Counted from the first letter of the stretch, positions 32,701 through 45,419 are shown. The stretch is 64,000 nucleotides of DNA from Symbiodinium natans (GCA_905221605.1 CAJNDS010000055.1:64001-128000), one strand, 5' to 3'. A program made the numbers and translations. The notes: a model not told the origin generated them from the letters alone.

Positions 32701-34063
32701 TCAAGGCTGGGCTCGGCAGCTTCAATCGACTGAAGAGGCCCATTGTCAGGAGCCAGCGGCGCGCCTGGAGTCTTGTACTCACCTGAGTGATTGAGCGGAG
32801 CTGCAAGATTGCAGCCACGGCGAGACACCGCCACAACTGATCTATGACTGCAAGCCTTCTCGACACTTCGACAAACACATGTCTGTGAATTCGGCCAGGC
32901 AGCCGCTTACCGCAAAGTCATTGTAGACACCTGAATGGGTTTGCTTGGGAAGCTTTCATCACTGGTGCTAACTACATGTCCAACAGGCCTTAGACTCCGA
33001 TCATGCATCGCTTCCCGGTGTTGAGACTACCCATGACAGTGTGAAGGCAAGGCACTATTTCCATCACCGTCCGAAACAGACAGTATGGCAACGTTTCGCT
33101 TCAAGCGAGTGAACCAATTCGGCCCGGAGAAATGTTCCCCGAAGCAGTAAAGACTTGCATCCTCGGCTTCGGCGAACTTTGAATTGTGCCCTCATGTGCC
33201 CTCAACAGCCTCAACAGTTGCATTGGGACTGCGTCGATGGCAATGGCAACTTTGGGATACTTTTGGTGCTTGCCAAAGACAACTCCGCAAGCAGCTTCAC
33301 TCTTGCGTCTAGAGCTGCCGAAAAGAAGTAGAAGTCCAATATCTGCAGGTATCCTGCAAGGGCTGGATTTGCGAACACTTCTTGGAACAATCCATGTCAC
33401 GGGTCGCACAGTCCCAAGCCTTGATGTGACGCCTCAGTGGCTGATCACAGACGTGCCGACTTCATTGCTACAGCTGGACGGCAGCTAAGTACAAACACAA
33501 TAAGGCTTCAGGAGAAGGTGAAACTGGCTACCTTTAGCAAATGCCCAGTTCGTGCGTTCGCGCGATTCGCATTGGCACAACAAGGGAGAGCCTTCCGAAA
33601 GCACCCCCAGAACGAAGTCTCGTGGTCACTCGACACGTTGCATATGCCCTCAACGAGAAATGCCCGTAGGCAGCCGGAATTTTTCACGGGCACCCAAACT
33701 CTCAACCCGTGACTCGGCAATACAACCACACTGGCATAACGAACAAAGAACGTCTTCCACGGCCAGCTGATTCCAAGTGGCCGGTATGTTGGTCAGCTCG
33801 GAGGGATCTATCTTCCGGGCTGGCAGTATTCGTCTACAGACAGTGACCAGCAGCATCGCCAAGGCAGAGTTCTTGGTTAAGCCTCAGCTTGACCACGCCA
33901 TCGTGCGCCATCGTAAACACAGCAAGCAAAGGTCAAGTCTGGCATGAAGAGCTTTGGACAAGGTGCTCCGCCGTTCACAGTCTAGACGTCTTGTGAGAGC
34001 CTTCAAGTCGTTGAGGGAGCGGCCGTAGGCTCGAACCGCGGACATGTCCTTCCATCATCAATA

Positions 34064-34104
34064 CCCAGAGCATCCCAGAGCATCCCAGAGCATCCCAGAC
34101 CACC
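34064..34104. repeat. 10-bp tandem repeat, four copies
   Basis: CATCCCAGAG is repeated about four times in a row. Confidence 0.8.
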
Positions 34105-35082
34105 CCGGCAACCGAAACATGGTATGACGTGCAGTTGCATGTTGAACCCATCCTCTTTGTCCTCGGCTTCTCACTCACACGGCCATGCAATGCCAAGCAC
34201 ATGACAAGAGATGCTGAAAGAGCCAGGTGGCCTTGGTTGCTAACAGCTCCACGTGCACCGCATCCTGTGCTTTCTTGAGCTCATCTAGCACGCCATCCAT
34301 TTCGGAGATGAGCTCCTATCGAAGATGTTTTTGGACACAGATGACACAGCCACGAGCTTGACGCATCCATCCCTAGCAGGCCCTAGCAGCCCTAGCATCC
34401 TTCTTGTCATCTGGCGTCGTTGTGGTCGAGAGCTCAAGCAGCTCTCGATGATTCTGCATGAGGATTTCTTGCAGTCGGTGCCGCTCCTGCCCAACCTTAA
34501 AGCCATGCACAGATCGTCATGTTGCATGCGTCCTTCCTGGGTGCACATGCCCTCAGCATGATTCCTACGGCCAGCCAAGCAACAGAGTCCGCAACCTGCC
34601 AGTGCAAAATACAGAGTTTAACCTTCAAGTCAAACGAATCCAGCCTGCGCAGCTTCTGCTTCCGCATCGCGGGCACCTTGAGTCGCTTCAACAATCGGCA
34701 AGGAAAACATGAGGGTGCAAAAGGCGAAGTCAGCGCGAATCGCACGAATGCAGAGCAGAGGGCCGACACTGGCGAGCTTCCGCAAAGTCTTTCGGTCCTC
34801 GCTCCCCAAGCCCCTATCCAGGATGTCCCGCATAAGGCGGTCCTGCGCCAGTTCGCTGCGTCTCACAGATGAGGGCTCGCTCTCACGATTTTATGTCTAC
34901 ACTGGAACTTGCTATGCTAAAACAAACTGAATCAAGAATTCGCAGAACTGGACCATGACGTTGACCCAAATAAAGCTCCTCATGTTCCAGCATCGGTCTC
35001 AGAACCTCCACTCGCTGCCTGACATAGAGGATACCGAAACGCGTGACTCTCAGAGTCTCAGAATCAGTCCGATCCGTCATGG

Positions 35083-35177
35083 CCTGAGCTCCCTCCAGCG
35101 CTCCAGAGCAGCGCGCACTGCTGCTGCCTCCCGTTCGGGCAGCTCATCTGGCGGCCGGAGCTCGTCACTGCCTTGAA
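35083..35177 (-). CDS. candidate coiled-coil exon
   Basis: The minus strand reads GSDELRPPDELPEREAAAVR, then AALERWRELR, after a TCAAG acceptor. Charged and alpha-helical. The gene is unknown. Confidence 0.4.
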
Positions 35178-36449
35178 ACTGCATGTCGTGTGGTGACTGT
35201 AGAGAGCTTGTAGAGACACAACTTCCTGCTGCCAAGATTCGCAGAGGAATTTCCTCTCCGCTATCCAGCGCACGCTTCCTGGGGCGAAGCAGGAACGCAC
35301 AATCGCCTTCAGGCGTCTTGCGCCAGGGAAATCAAGAAGCCAAGAATGGCAGCTATGCTTTGCGGTCAGGATTCTGGCCACGCTTGCCCATCAGAGGCAA
35401 CGGCCCGTAACGTGCCCATTGTCAAAGTCATTTAAGGCTTCCACGGCAGCGGGCAGAAGTGCGCAGCAAGCGTAGCATCCTACATTCTGACTACGCTGCC
35501 TTGCAGCATTCCCCATCTCATCACAATAGCACTGCACCAGGAGATGCCACATCCATCAGCATCATCTTAACCCTCGAGCCCGAAGTAACTTTTGCATCCA
35601 GGCTTGGGTGAGCGTGCCGGGAAAGAGCCCGAAGTAACTAAAGCCTCAAACCGCCATCTCCATGCGTGTTTGGATTGGAAACTGCCTTTCGGAGCTTTTC
35701 CTTTGCTTCCTGCTTGGGCACCTGAGGTGGCGCACTCTAACACTTTCAAACGAACGCGCTTCCGAGTAAACACTTGTAGAACGGTGGCCTTACATATGGT
35801 TTTCTCTGATTTCAAGAAGCAATCGTGTCTAAGCTTACTAAACTTTTCGGATGTGCTGAACCGTCGGATCAGTTGGCTTTGTCATCGTTTCTGCACGACT
35901 GTTCAAAAACCATTGCTGATGCAATGACATGTAATGGCGCACACTCTCAAGTTGACCTGTCCCGTGTCAGAGGGCCCTCCTCTCTCTGAAGGGCGGTGCC
36001 AGAAATGAACCAGTCTGCATTTATCTGCATTTCATGACCTTGGGGCCTTGGGATCTGCGATCAGTCGTTGAACCAAGCCAATCCAACAACTCCTTCCAAT
36101 CCCCTGTCTCATACAGGAGATGACGGCATTTAGTGCCTGCCGCACCTGCAAACCTGCGGAGTAAGACATGACCAGGCATTGACTGCATGCATTTCACCAG
36201 GACGAGTGTGTTGCTCAGTCATGTGGCCTTTGGACGAGCTCGTTTCGGAACTCCTGCCTCAAGACATGGTCGTGGTAAAACCTGAAACTAAAGAACCGAA
36301 ATTCTGTCCTGAGTTTCCAGATGACGCGACGCAGCCCTCTCTACCGCTCACACGCGTTCTGCACGCTGACGTCAAGTCAGGAACAGCAACCCCTTCCTGG
36401 CCAGCATATCTAGTAACATCTGAAACGACAAGAGAAGGCAAGTAACATC

Positions 36450-36607
36450 AGGGTCTCGGAGCGAAGATCTTGCCTCAACTATACTTAGCGTAAAGGCGAT
36501 CTTCTCTCCGCAAGCCTCCATCGACCCCTGAACCAAACATTTGTGGACTCGCGGAGCCTCGTTCTTGTCGGGCGCTGCAGCGGAAGTAGCTTGAACCACG
36601 ACTGCCA
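36450..36607 (-). CDS. candidate first exon of a further gene
   Basis: An ATG at about 36607 begins MAVVVQATSAAAPDKNEAPR, then VHKCLVQGSMEACGEKIAFT. It lies downstream of the methyltransferase stop on the same strand. Product unknown. Confidence 0.3.
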
Positions 36608-36745
36608 TTTTCTGCCACAGTCGCGCTGCTGACTTTATGACAAGGTTCACTAGATGTGTGCTAGCGAACTACAATGCCCACCGCTACTTGAGTTCCTTTC
36701 TGGCAGGTGCAGAGTTGGCTGCCAAGCGGGCCCAAGCGGGCTTCG

Positions 36746-37819
36746 TCAACAGGCAATCTGCGACGAGGCGGTGTCTTTCGTCGGATTGTAAATGGCCAGG
36801 AAGTCTCGAATCAGGCCTTGCCCAGGGCAGGCAATTTGGCGCAACTCCTCTCGGGTCAAGGCGGGCTGATCTCCTCCGGCGTGAATGTCAAAGCTGTTGG
36901 AGCCGAAGACCGAAAACAGCTCCGCGCCGCTTGAGCCGTGGCCGACAAGCCAGTCCTCTGCCAGCTCGAACTTGACAGCGTTCACAGCGCCAGACTTTAG
37001 AAGCTTCTGGCCACCCCGGAGGATCTTTGTTTCGAAGCCCTGCGCATCGATCTTCATGAGATGAATGTAAGGTGGCTCTCCGCCGGCCATGAAGGCTTCA
37101 TCCAAAGTCATGATCTCGATCTGCCCAACTGGCTTCCTTGATGCATGAATGGGACTGTCAACGACTGTGTTGCCGGCGTTGCCGGCCTCTGCATAGATTG
37201 CGTGTGTCCCTGGTGCATCACCTAAGCCGGAAGTGAACAGTGCAATTTTAGAATTGTACCCATTGTTCAGGACAGTAGTGGTGAGATAGAAAAGGTTGGC
37301 GGGGTTGGGCTCCCATGCCACAACCATGTCCACATCTGGTCTTGCCAGCATTTGCGCCGTGCATGCCCCGATGTTTGCCCCAACTTCTACAAAGAGCTTC
37401 GACGAGCTAGGTGGTCTGCTTGAACCAGGGCAGATGTTGCAAGAAGGACTCCCAACGCGAGCAGCATTGTTGGGGAGAGTTGTCCAAAGCTCTGACAACG
37501 AGGGACAATCTGGCCAAGAACCTGCAGAGCGCACAGCGTCTGACACAGCATCCGCGTATTCTCTCAAGCACATGGAGGGTGCCTTTCCACCCCCGAGCGC
37601 CCTGTCTTCCATGAGGCTTGTGTGGCACTTGTGACCTCCATCTTGGCCAGAAACACTCGCTCCGGTCCACAGCTTTCCGCACTGAGCGAGTGAGCTTCCA
37701 TTGATCTGGTCGGATTTCAGCATGCCGACGTCAGCCGCATTAGTAAAATCAAGGGGCCTGCGCAGTCGAATTTCCAGCATCACGGGCAGAAATTGTGATG
37801 AGTACAGGGGGGGGCCCAT
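36746..37819 (-). CDS. FkbM-family SAM-dependent methyltransferase
   Basis: A 357-codon frame without visible introns. Residues 143-152 (FVEVGANIGA) are the SAM-binding loop, AWEPNP (168-173) follows the second strand, and MKIDAQGFE (255-263) plus the RGG and VKFELAE segments are the hallmark end of FkbM methyltransferases, which usually O-methylate sugars or small molecules. The first 130 residues are Ser/Cys-rich and unconserved. The true start is uncertain, since the frame runs open upstream without a clear acceptor. The stop at 36746 looks genuine. Substrate unknown. Confidence 0.8.
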   Translation of the reverse strand: MGPPLYSSQFLPVMLEIRLRRPLDFTNAADVGMLKSDQINGSSLAQCGKLWTGASVSGQDGGHKCHTSLMEDRALGGGKAPSMCLREYADAVSDAVRSAGSWPDCPSLSELWTTLPNNAARVGSPSCNICPGSSRPPSSSKLFVEVGANIGACTAQMLARPDVDMVVAWEPNPANLFYLTTTVLNNGYNSKIALFTSGLGDAPGTHAIYAEAGNAGNTVVDSPIHASRKPVGQIEIMTLDEAFMAGGEPPYIHLMKIDAQGFETKILRGGQKLLKSGAVNAVKFELAEDWLVGHGSSGAELFSVFGSNSFDIHAGGDQPALTREELRQIACPGQGLIRDFLAIYNPTKDTASSQIAC

Positions 37820-38297
37820 TTTACACTACTAGGCGTGGGGCTGCCGCATTGCCGGTCCTCTTCTGTCATCTCTCTTACTCATGCTTTATGCTACTGCTCC
37901 GCTTTAGCATCACTATAACGCAAGTGTCCTCGTCTGGAGCATGCACGCGAAATCAGCTAAGCTTAGCTCGACGGCTGCCAAGACGATTGAAACCCGAGCC
38001 ATGGCGCACGGCATCGAGGCATGAAACAGCGGTTCGGTTGCGTGATTCTGAACCGAAAACTAAGACAAAGAGGCAATGTCCTGAAACTGTCCTGAAAAGT
38101 TGGATTCACCGATGTCCGGCCTCGCCGCGGTGGACGGTTTCAGGAATGGTGTTTTCACCCACACCTACCAGCGCTCTAAGCGCGAAAGTGTTTTTGTTTA
38201 GGCGTCGGTTCTTGGTTGCATCAGCGTGTTGCAATGTACTGCTTAGTTGTAAACCCAATGCCTGTGCTTATCATGGTTTTCAGGAGATGTTTCGCCA

Positions 38298-38313
38298 CCC
38301 CCCCCCCCCCCCA
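38298..38313. repeat. poly-C tract
   Basis: Fifteen or so C in a row; a similar poly-G tract lies at 23031-23046. No gene evidence around it. Confidence 0.9.
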
Positions 38314-38776
38314 GCAATCAGAGCAGTCATGACCGGATCCATGCGAAGACCCCGCCCTCTCGCATCCTCTCTTCTTCAGGATCCACGATGTGCTCTCTGG
38401 CGATCCACCCAACTAGTATGTTCAGCCCATCAGCGAATACACTGAAACATAAAATGGCATATATAGAGCAAGAAGTACATTAGAGGACTTGAGCCCTATC
38501 ATTGACATGTATGTGGGTGACCATGAATCGCAAACACACGCTTTCACTGACACTGCTGCTTTCATGCACCGAATCGCCGGGACGCCGTCGTAAGAGCACG
38601 TCTTGCACAAGTATGGCCTTGCTGGAACTTTTGCCGCGATTGTTCGCCCCGCATCCCCCTTGCCGCCCGACTCGCGCCCAGCCTTGTACCGTTGCGTCAA
38701 GCTACGGTGCATGCTTGTGGGTTTCTGCCGAACCGTCCTGCACCATCCCCGGGATCTGTCATGATTCACACTCGTC

Positions 38777-38824
38777 CCGCACCGTCCCGCACCGCCCCGC
38801 ACCGCCCCGCACCGTCCCGCACAG
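38777..38824 (+). repeat. 10-bp minisatellite, about five copies
   Basis: CCCGCACCGT/CCCGCACCGC decamers are repeated in tandem. It lies between the methyltransferase and the zinc-ribbon gene. Confidence 0.85.
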
Positions 38825-39130
38825 TCCAAATCCGTCGGTTCGTCCTAATCCTCGCACCCACCCCGGCTTGGCACCCTAAACGGATAACCCAACCTCCAAC
38901 GGTTGTTGGATAACCCTGGCATGCACTGAAACCTACCGTACGATCTCAAAAGCGAACCATGAGAAAGCCTTCCGTGTAAAGTTTCGCCAGGTTCGGGTTC
39001 CTTTCTAATACGGCTCGGACTTTGGATTGCCGTTTGCAAGCATTCGCATTTGCAAGAATCATGCAGCTAGATGGTGGGAAAGGCATGTGCTGGCTGCATC
39101 TGGCTGCGGTTAGTGGGTTAATCACCTATC

Positions 39131-39972
39131 TGACTATCTGCCAGGCAGCACACGCCCAACATAACTACTTGTCATGAGTGGTGAGCCTGCATTCGCCTTA
39201 TCTGGCGAAGGCCTTATGCCTGCCGTGCCCACCACCGCACGTTTTACTCGTGATGAATCTAAGACCTTGGCACCAGTCACAGCTGATCCCATGGTGGGAG
39301 TAATCAACTGCCTGGCATAGCTAGCATTTGCCGCTCCAGTTGCAGGCGGCCGCATCTTACTCTCGACCCAAGTTGCACAAGCTTCTTGTGGCTTGAGAAT
39401 TGCCGGTCGCTTTGATCCACATCCCATGCAAAATTTTGCGTCTGCTTCAAAGGGCTCACCACATGCGTCGCACGTTGAGGCAGGCTCGTTCGGAGGCGCC
39501 GCTGGCATGGCCACCTGGTGCAGAGCGTGCGGAGCTTGGGGAGCCTGCGGCGGAGCCTGCGGCGGAGCCTGCGCCTGCAAGGCATGCAGAGCTGCCTTGG
39601 GTTGTTTTGGGTGCGAGGACTGCGTGGACTCCGTGAGGCCGATTCGCAGCACTGCTCGAAGCATTGCGTCTGCAAGACACAAGCAAGCCAGAGCATCCAG
39701 CCGGTCCTCCTCTGGGTCGAAACGACGATACAAAGCATCAATGTGAGTTTCCAGTGGCGGTGTCAGACCGTGGTGTTGAAAGACTGCAGCGAGGAAGGAG
39801 TGTAGAGCTTCGCCATGCTCCAGAAACCCCGTGCACTGCGGGTCAACCTTGCGGTAGGCTTTTAGCGATGCCCTCGAAGCGTCACCACGATCCAGGGCAG
39901 ACACTGCAGATGCACGCTGGCTGAAGTTCACTGTGGCCAGAGGGCTCAGGAGCCTCGCCAATTCCTGGAGAT
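39131..39972 (-). CDS. EF-hand-like and zinc-ribbon protein, large last exon
   Basis: A TCTTAG acceptor opens onto DLQELARLLSPL. An EF-hand-like pair follows: YRKVDPQCTGFLEHGEALHS and YRRFDPEEDRLDALACLCLA, the second matching an acidic loop. Then an Ala/Pro/Gln stretch and a four-Cys zinc ribbon (CDACGEPFEADAKFCMGCG), then a basic, low-complexity tail to a stop at 39134. Loop residues are only partly canonical, so Ca binding is uncertain. Likely cytosolic and regulatory. Upstream coiled-coil exons (40.26-41.39 kb) may belong to the same gene. Confidence 0.72.
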
Positions 39973-40256
39973 CTAAGATGAGAAAGAGTGATGAGAAAGA
40001 TGAGAAGCCCAAAGATGCAAAAACTGTCAGAAACCCCTTAGCCGCAAGCCTGGTCCTCAAAGTCAATGACCACCGTGTCCATATAGGTGATACCTGAGCA
40101 ATGCTGGAGATATGTAGGGAAACACGGAGAACTATCTCTGGCTGTTCCCAGCTTAGGACTTGCGCTGGAGGCTTTCATCAACTCGGGCACCTCTGCATAC
40201 AGAACCTTACTTCAGGGGCAAAACTGCTTGCGACTGCATTCGTGGCCGTGCTCTGG

Positions 40257-41386
40257 AGATGCAGCGTGGTAGAAACGGGACGACTGGCTTGGTCACTGGC
40301 CCACTGCTCCGCCTTGGCTAGCGGCGATGCTGCAGGTGCTGTACGCAGGTCCTGCACCTCTGCAGGCGTGCAAAAGCGAGAAAAGAAACAACTACAGTTT
40401 AGTCCGACCGATGCCATGTGACAGAGGACATGCCTCTGCCACCAACGCACGGACCTCCGCACGGAGCCTGAAACGAGAAAGAAAGCAAGACCCTGGCAGC
40501 TCGGCAGATCATGTGATGAACTCGCTTTGAACTCGAATGCTCTTTTCATGTGCTTATTTTCCAACAATGTTGAAGAACTCTCTTCGATAGAATTCGACAG
40601 TGTGCGGTTGCATCTGCTGGCCTGGCTAACTCGGCCTCCAGCGCCCCTCGCTCCTTCACGTGCCGATCCACCTGTCTTCGCAGCTCCTCCGCCTGACCCG
40701 TGGCATTGGCACAATCACTCGCATCACTCGATGTGCGCCAGACCCCGCGCCTGCAGGGCACGGCCCCGAGCCGCAGCAGAGTCACTGCGCAAGGCTGTCG
40801 AGTACTGTTGGAGCTCCTGAAAGAGAGGAGCTCCCACAGCCTAGAAGCTCTGTGCCGTCTTGGGACCCCTCAGCCCACCCTTTACTGTCTGATGCAATAA
40901 TTTTACGATTTACCATGACTTGCCCTCCACGCTGGATCACATTGTTGGCTTCTTGGTGCCGAGTTCGATCACACACACTTCTTTACCCCCTCTGGATCTC
41001 AACATCAGGCTCTCCAGGGACACACGCGCAACTCCTTCATAGCGGTCTCTCTGTTCACGTTGGGGCTGGACGTTCTCTAAGCCCGTTGTGAGGGCGTGAT
41101 GGGCGGTGCGGTTGGACTAGGTTGGACAGTTCGGGTCAATGCAGATGCTCGGTTCTCACACCAGTTCATGCCTTAGAGATGTGACTAGACTTGCGGCATG
41201 TGCAGAACGTGTCGGCTCATGCTGAAGACACCCACTCCTCGTACTCCATCTCAAGCGTCTGGTACTTTGTGCGCAGCAACTCGGCCTGGCGTGGAGGCCG
41301 ACAAGGCCGACAGGTGGCCTGGACCATCCTGGACCCTTCTCAACTCTCGCCTGCAGCTCGAGCTCGTCGCGCCCAGCCTCTAACAG
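40257..41386 (-). CDS. coiled-coil exons upstream of the zinc-ribbon exon
   Basis: Five minus-strand exon candidates. About 41334-41386: VMLLEAGRDELELQARVE. About 41221-41290: AELLRTKYQTLEMEYEEWVS. About 40747-40818: ELQQYSTALRSDSAAARGRA. About 40625-40697: AEELRRQVDRHVKERGALEA. About 40257-40360: AEVQDLRTAPAASPLAKAEQ. Each follows an AG acceptor and is strongly helical. They probably form the N-terminal coiled coil of the EF-hand/zinc-ribbon protein, though the joins were not verified. Confidence 0.55.
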
Positions 41387-42299
41387 CATCACCTCCGTTG
41401 CTCCGTTGATCTTGCGACATGCGAAGCTAGGGTTTGCGATTGGTCTTGACGCGTCTTGCAACCTCCAGGCTCATGACTCGCGAGGCTAGTTCAGCTCATG
41501 TGTCTTTCATGCGCTTTCAGCACCAAGTCAAAGGTGCCGGCGGACCTTCGCCTGGAGCTCCTTGGAACATATGCAGTCACTCTCCGTGAAGATCACGGCA
41601 GGCTGCACGAAACATGAGTGCCACCCCTAAGCCAAAATCCTGAAGCTCGGAAACGGCGTCGCTGCCGTCAGCCGAAGCTCCTCCATGCAAGTGACATTCA
41701 ATGAAAACTCTACCGTAAAGGTCTGCGAACGAAAACTCTACCGTAGGGGTCTGCGAACGATTGCATACAAGGAGCCCTAGGAAGAACAAAAAAAGATGCC
41801 GATCCCAAAGCATTCCGTGTCAGATGCCACACCTCAACTGCCAAGTCCTGTCCTAAGACCGCCCTTACATAAGTCCAAAACTGCCTTCTCCCTGCCTGCA
41901 CATGCAGTCAATTATACCCAGAGTTCGGATCTGGAACTGTTGCCATATCCCGGCGGATCACGGTACTGAGAAGATCATGAGAAAAATGTGGCAGGATGGT
42001 TCTTTCTAGGGCCATGGGCTTGCAAAACCGAATTTGATCGAATCTGCCTACGCCATCCCCATCAGTGATTGAACTTTGACCTACGACGATCAACCCATTT
42101 AATGTTTGCAGAGCCTTGTGCCCAGTGTTCACGGGAGCTGCTTGTGGTGTTTGCGGCAAGTGCACCACCCGTCTGCAACTGATTCAACCTCAGAGAAATC
42201 TGCAAGAGAAGTGCAGACCTCACACGACCTCACGACATCGCACGCCCTTCTGCCAACTGCTGAGCCCGCAGACTCCAGCAAGATGGAGTCACGATGTGC

Positions 42300-42488
42300 C
42301 TTGCGCACCAATTCTACAACAACTCTGCAGCACAGCGAAGCAGAGCCAAACTGTCGCAAAGGCTGAAGAGACGCCAGCCAACAGCAGCCCCTGTAGTCCT
42401 TTATTCACGCCGTCCACGCCGTCGGTGGAAGCCTCTTCGAGGCCGCAGATGGCAGCCATTGGCAGCCCTTTTCGCAGCCAATCTCAAA
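42300..42488 (-). CDS. membrane protein gene, last transmembrane exon
   Basis: The frame reads DWLRKGLPMAAICGLEEAST, then a hydrophobic helix, GLLLAGVSSAFATVWLCFAV. It follows the ShKT-bearing exon on the same strand and would anchor the C-terminus. The join is inferred. Confidence 0.5.
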
Positions 42489-42839
42489 TAGCAAAGGTGA
42501 GTGTAGAGATGGTTCCTCCATGGTTCCTCCACGTGGAAGTCGCATCAGAGTGCCATCGCGGAGCGGGGCAAGCAGCTAAGCAGATGCACGCAATGACAGC
42601 CAAGCAGGTGAACTCGTCTGAGTTGCACGTGCTAGGACGCCCGAATTAGCCTGACCACACCCATCGAATTAGGAATCCTTTGAAGCTAAGCAACGAGTGC
42701 AACGAATTAGCCACCCAAGGAAAATCTAGTCACAAGTGTGAACTGTGCCACTGCGGAAAGCGTGGTAAATCCTAGTGAAAGCTCCTCCAAAACGGAAGGT
42801 GGCAAAAGTGGCTTTGCGTCTCTTCGTCTCCACTTCTCA

Positions 42840-43812
42840 ACGCGCCGGCGACAGGCATGCCTCTGGACATTCAGGGCGTGGCATGTGTGCACAGCCGCAG
42901 GTCCTCGGGCACAGCAGCTGAGACGATTGAAACCCCATCTTCGCGAGCTCATCCGCTTGCATGCAGAAATCGAAGTCAGCTCCGTCAATGTTTACTGGGC
43001 GCGCGAAGGCCTCACAGGCCGTGAAATTTCCGAGAATCCCACGCCTGTCACTCAAACCTTGGAGATAAACAGCCAAGGCCTGGCTGTCTTGTGGTGCATC
43101 CTTGCAACCAAGTTCATCAATGCTCTGGTCAAAAAGCCGTCTGCAAACCTGCGGGCATCCGAAGGATGGTAAGCTCGCAATGAAGCTGCCTGACTTCACA
43201 TCGCTGCAGCCACAGGTGACGGGGCAAAGGGCACGCAACCGCCACAACGTCTCGAGAGGCAAGCTGCCGTTGAAGCAGAAGGACTGAACCGACTGGCAAG
43301 ACGTCGGCCCAGCTTCGGGAATCAGCTCCCTGAGTTTTGCCATTGCAGCTGTACCCAAGTTCACCAAGCCAAACCCCGCATAGATGGGGTTATCCAAGTC
43401 TTGGCACAAAGGCCAAAACTTGTTGCGCTCTTCGAACTCCAAACTCTTCAGCTGCATGGCCAGGCCAAGCAGCTCATGATTCAGAATCTGTGCTCCCAAG
43501 CCAGGAGGCTCCACCTCCTCCAGCTGAGAGGCCTGCAGCACAGCCCGGTAGGCGTAGCTTGCATAACCTTCGCCAGAGTTCTTTGGCAAAGCATCAAGAG
43601 AATCACCAAGAATGTAAGCAAGCCCAGCTGCATCTTCAAAGTACGTGAAATTGGTAACTCCAGAACACATGGCGTCCGCCGTACTTTGCATGTTGTTCAC
43701 AAGCGGCTGCAAACAGAGGATGTGCGATGCCACCAGACAAGTAAGCGATAGGATGAATATGAAAGCTTGGCGCGCTTGCAGAACCCAGGGTCGCCACAGC
43801 TTGACCTTCTGC
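42840..43812 (-). CDS. membrane protein gene, exon with ShKT-like Cys motifs
   Basis: A TTTGCAG acceptor opens onto KVKLWRPWVLQARQ and a transmembrane helix, AFIFILSLTCLVASHILCLQ. A long Cys-containing region follows with two similar blocks ending CPVTCGC and CPRTCGC, the C-x3-C-x-C ending of ShKT-type domains. An Asn-Phe-Thr site (N-glycosylation type) lies early in this region. The topology suggests a lumenal or extracellular Cys-rich part. No specific function recognised. Confidence 0.65.
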
Positions 43813-44098
43813 AAATACGGTGCATGAAAACACCGCTACAGACCTTGACTTATGTAAGGCCTACCGGCATAACAACTAGGCGACTGGAAACATGCATTTC
43901 AAGGGGCAGGAAGTGGCTTCAAGGACTTGACCGTCTCATGCACACGTCTTGGAACAAGCACCGCAAAGAAGAGGTCATCGATGCAAAGTACCACTTCCAA
44001 GGCCACAGCATTCCTGGAGACTCAAGGACTGCTAGAACATCTCTTCAGGAGACTAGGAACACACTATGAATAATAACAGCAGCCGGGTAGCAGGATCA

Positions 44099-45085
44099 GA
44101 TCAGAAAGAGACGTGGTGCTTGCCAGGAAATGAACTCCGATGATGCCAAGAACCTCAGGTCACAGATTGATGCACCTTGCCGGTCGCGATGGCATCCATC
44201 GACTGAGATGGCGACTAGGGCGATGCCTAATCTGGGCAGCATGTTGAAGATGATGAGAACCAGAACCCGGTGCAAGCTGACCGTGGACAAGTGAAACCGC
44301 CCTGCATTGGCGAAGCCTTCGCTCACGCCACTCCCCCGTGGAAGAGAAGCCAAAGCGATACCAAAGCCACATGCGCAACTCATCTCCTTGAGCACCGTGA
44401 AAATCCAAACCAGCAGTGCGATCAGAGCCAGCCATGCACCAACAGGAAGCAAAGGCCAGCGGAGATCCTCATTGCCCTCCTCGCGGATGCCATACTTAAA
44501 TAGCGTCTCGAAAATCTCCGCCTGCACGTTTCCATTCATCAATGAGTTTGACATGCCGCAGACACCCATGATCAAGGGCTGGCCAGTGATGCCGTCGATG
44601 TAGTTCATGTTCTGGCCTTGGCCCATGGGCAGCACAGCCCAAAAAAGACTCTTCCAAACTCCGAGCAAGCTGAGCAAGCATGAGATGCGGGATGCACAAA
44701 GCTCAACTTGCTTGCTGAGGGCCACACCAAAGTGGATGCGCCAGTCCTTCATCTCTTGCACGAGCGAAGTTTCGAAGACCGTTTCCGTCATGTTGTCGTA
44801 AAGGATCAAAACAAAAAAGCCCTCCACCAGAATGGACCATAAGCCACAGAAAGCAACTGCCAAGGACTCTTGCCAAGATAGGACCCCCAAACCCACCAGG
44901 ACAGAGGAGTCCCAAACACAGGCATCGAAGCGATACTCAGCGATATTCTGCCGGTCTTTTGGGGGTGCGTCGTGATCGTCATCTGGCGATGTGGAGATTT
45001 CCAGTTGCTCGTGTCTGCTGAATGGCAGCCGTGAAAGCGCCTGATCCAGCACAGCCGAAGACTGATGACTCTTACTTTCTGCACT
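44099..45085 (-). CDS. multi-pass membrane protein, upstream exon
   Basis: An open frame of about 330 codons. A polar N-terminus (Ser/Asp-rich) precedes hydrophobic segments SLAVAFCGLWSILVEGFFVL, ISCLLSLLGVWKSLFWAVLP, PVGAWLALIALLVWIFTVL and VLVLIIFNMLPRLGIALVAI. It ends ...SWQAPRLFLI before the exon at 43812. That one gene contains both is inferred from strand, order and matching membrane character; the exact donor was not found. Confidence 0.62.
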
Positions 45086-45419
45086 ATTGACAAGGCGAGT
45101 CAAGTTATATACACATGCTGCAAGATGTTACCTATTCTAGTAAAACAGAAGATGCTGCAATGCCCAATGCGCCGGCGCCGTGGTGACAGCCTGCAGTTGC
45201 AAGCCTGAGTTGCGCTCAAAGACTGCAGAAAAATGGACACGGGACACGGCAAAAAGAACGGCTGGGCCGAGGACCTTCCTCCAGTTGAGGCTTCGAGTTC
45301 AGAACACTTGCTTCCAGTGACTCCAAACGCTGCTCAAAGTCCCTGGCACATCACATGACTCGACTGGCGACTTGTACGTCGACTGCTGTCCACTGACGCC
45401 CCTGCAGGCCTATACTACA

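Larger units (their letters stand above)
25950..36250 (-). other. gene-poor stretch with isolated exon candidates
   Basis: No gene can be assembled. Two good exon candidates are listed separately (27411-27585, 35083-35177). Weaker minus-strand stretches at 30.1, 30.8, 32.7 and 34.7 kb are protein-like but carry no domain. Small repeats at 29680-29710, 32655-32670 and 34065-34100. Confidence 0.35.

Noticed and set aside
33101-33409. LLRLLRAHEG, looking like part of an S4 sensor
   Set aside because: Too short, no regular Arg spacing, no neighbouring S1-S6 exons.
34010-34050. GGTTCGAGCC on the minus strand, another B-box match
   Set aside because: No cloverleaf could be drawn around it.
44160-44435. 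Alternative frame within the membrane-protein exon
   Set aside because: The overlapping frame has the hydrophobic helices; this one is a shadow.
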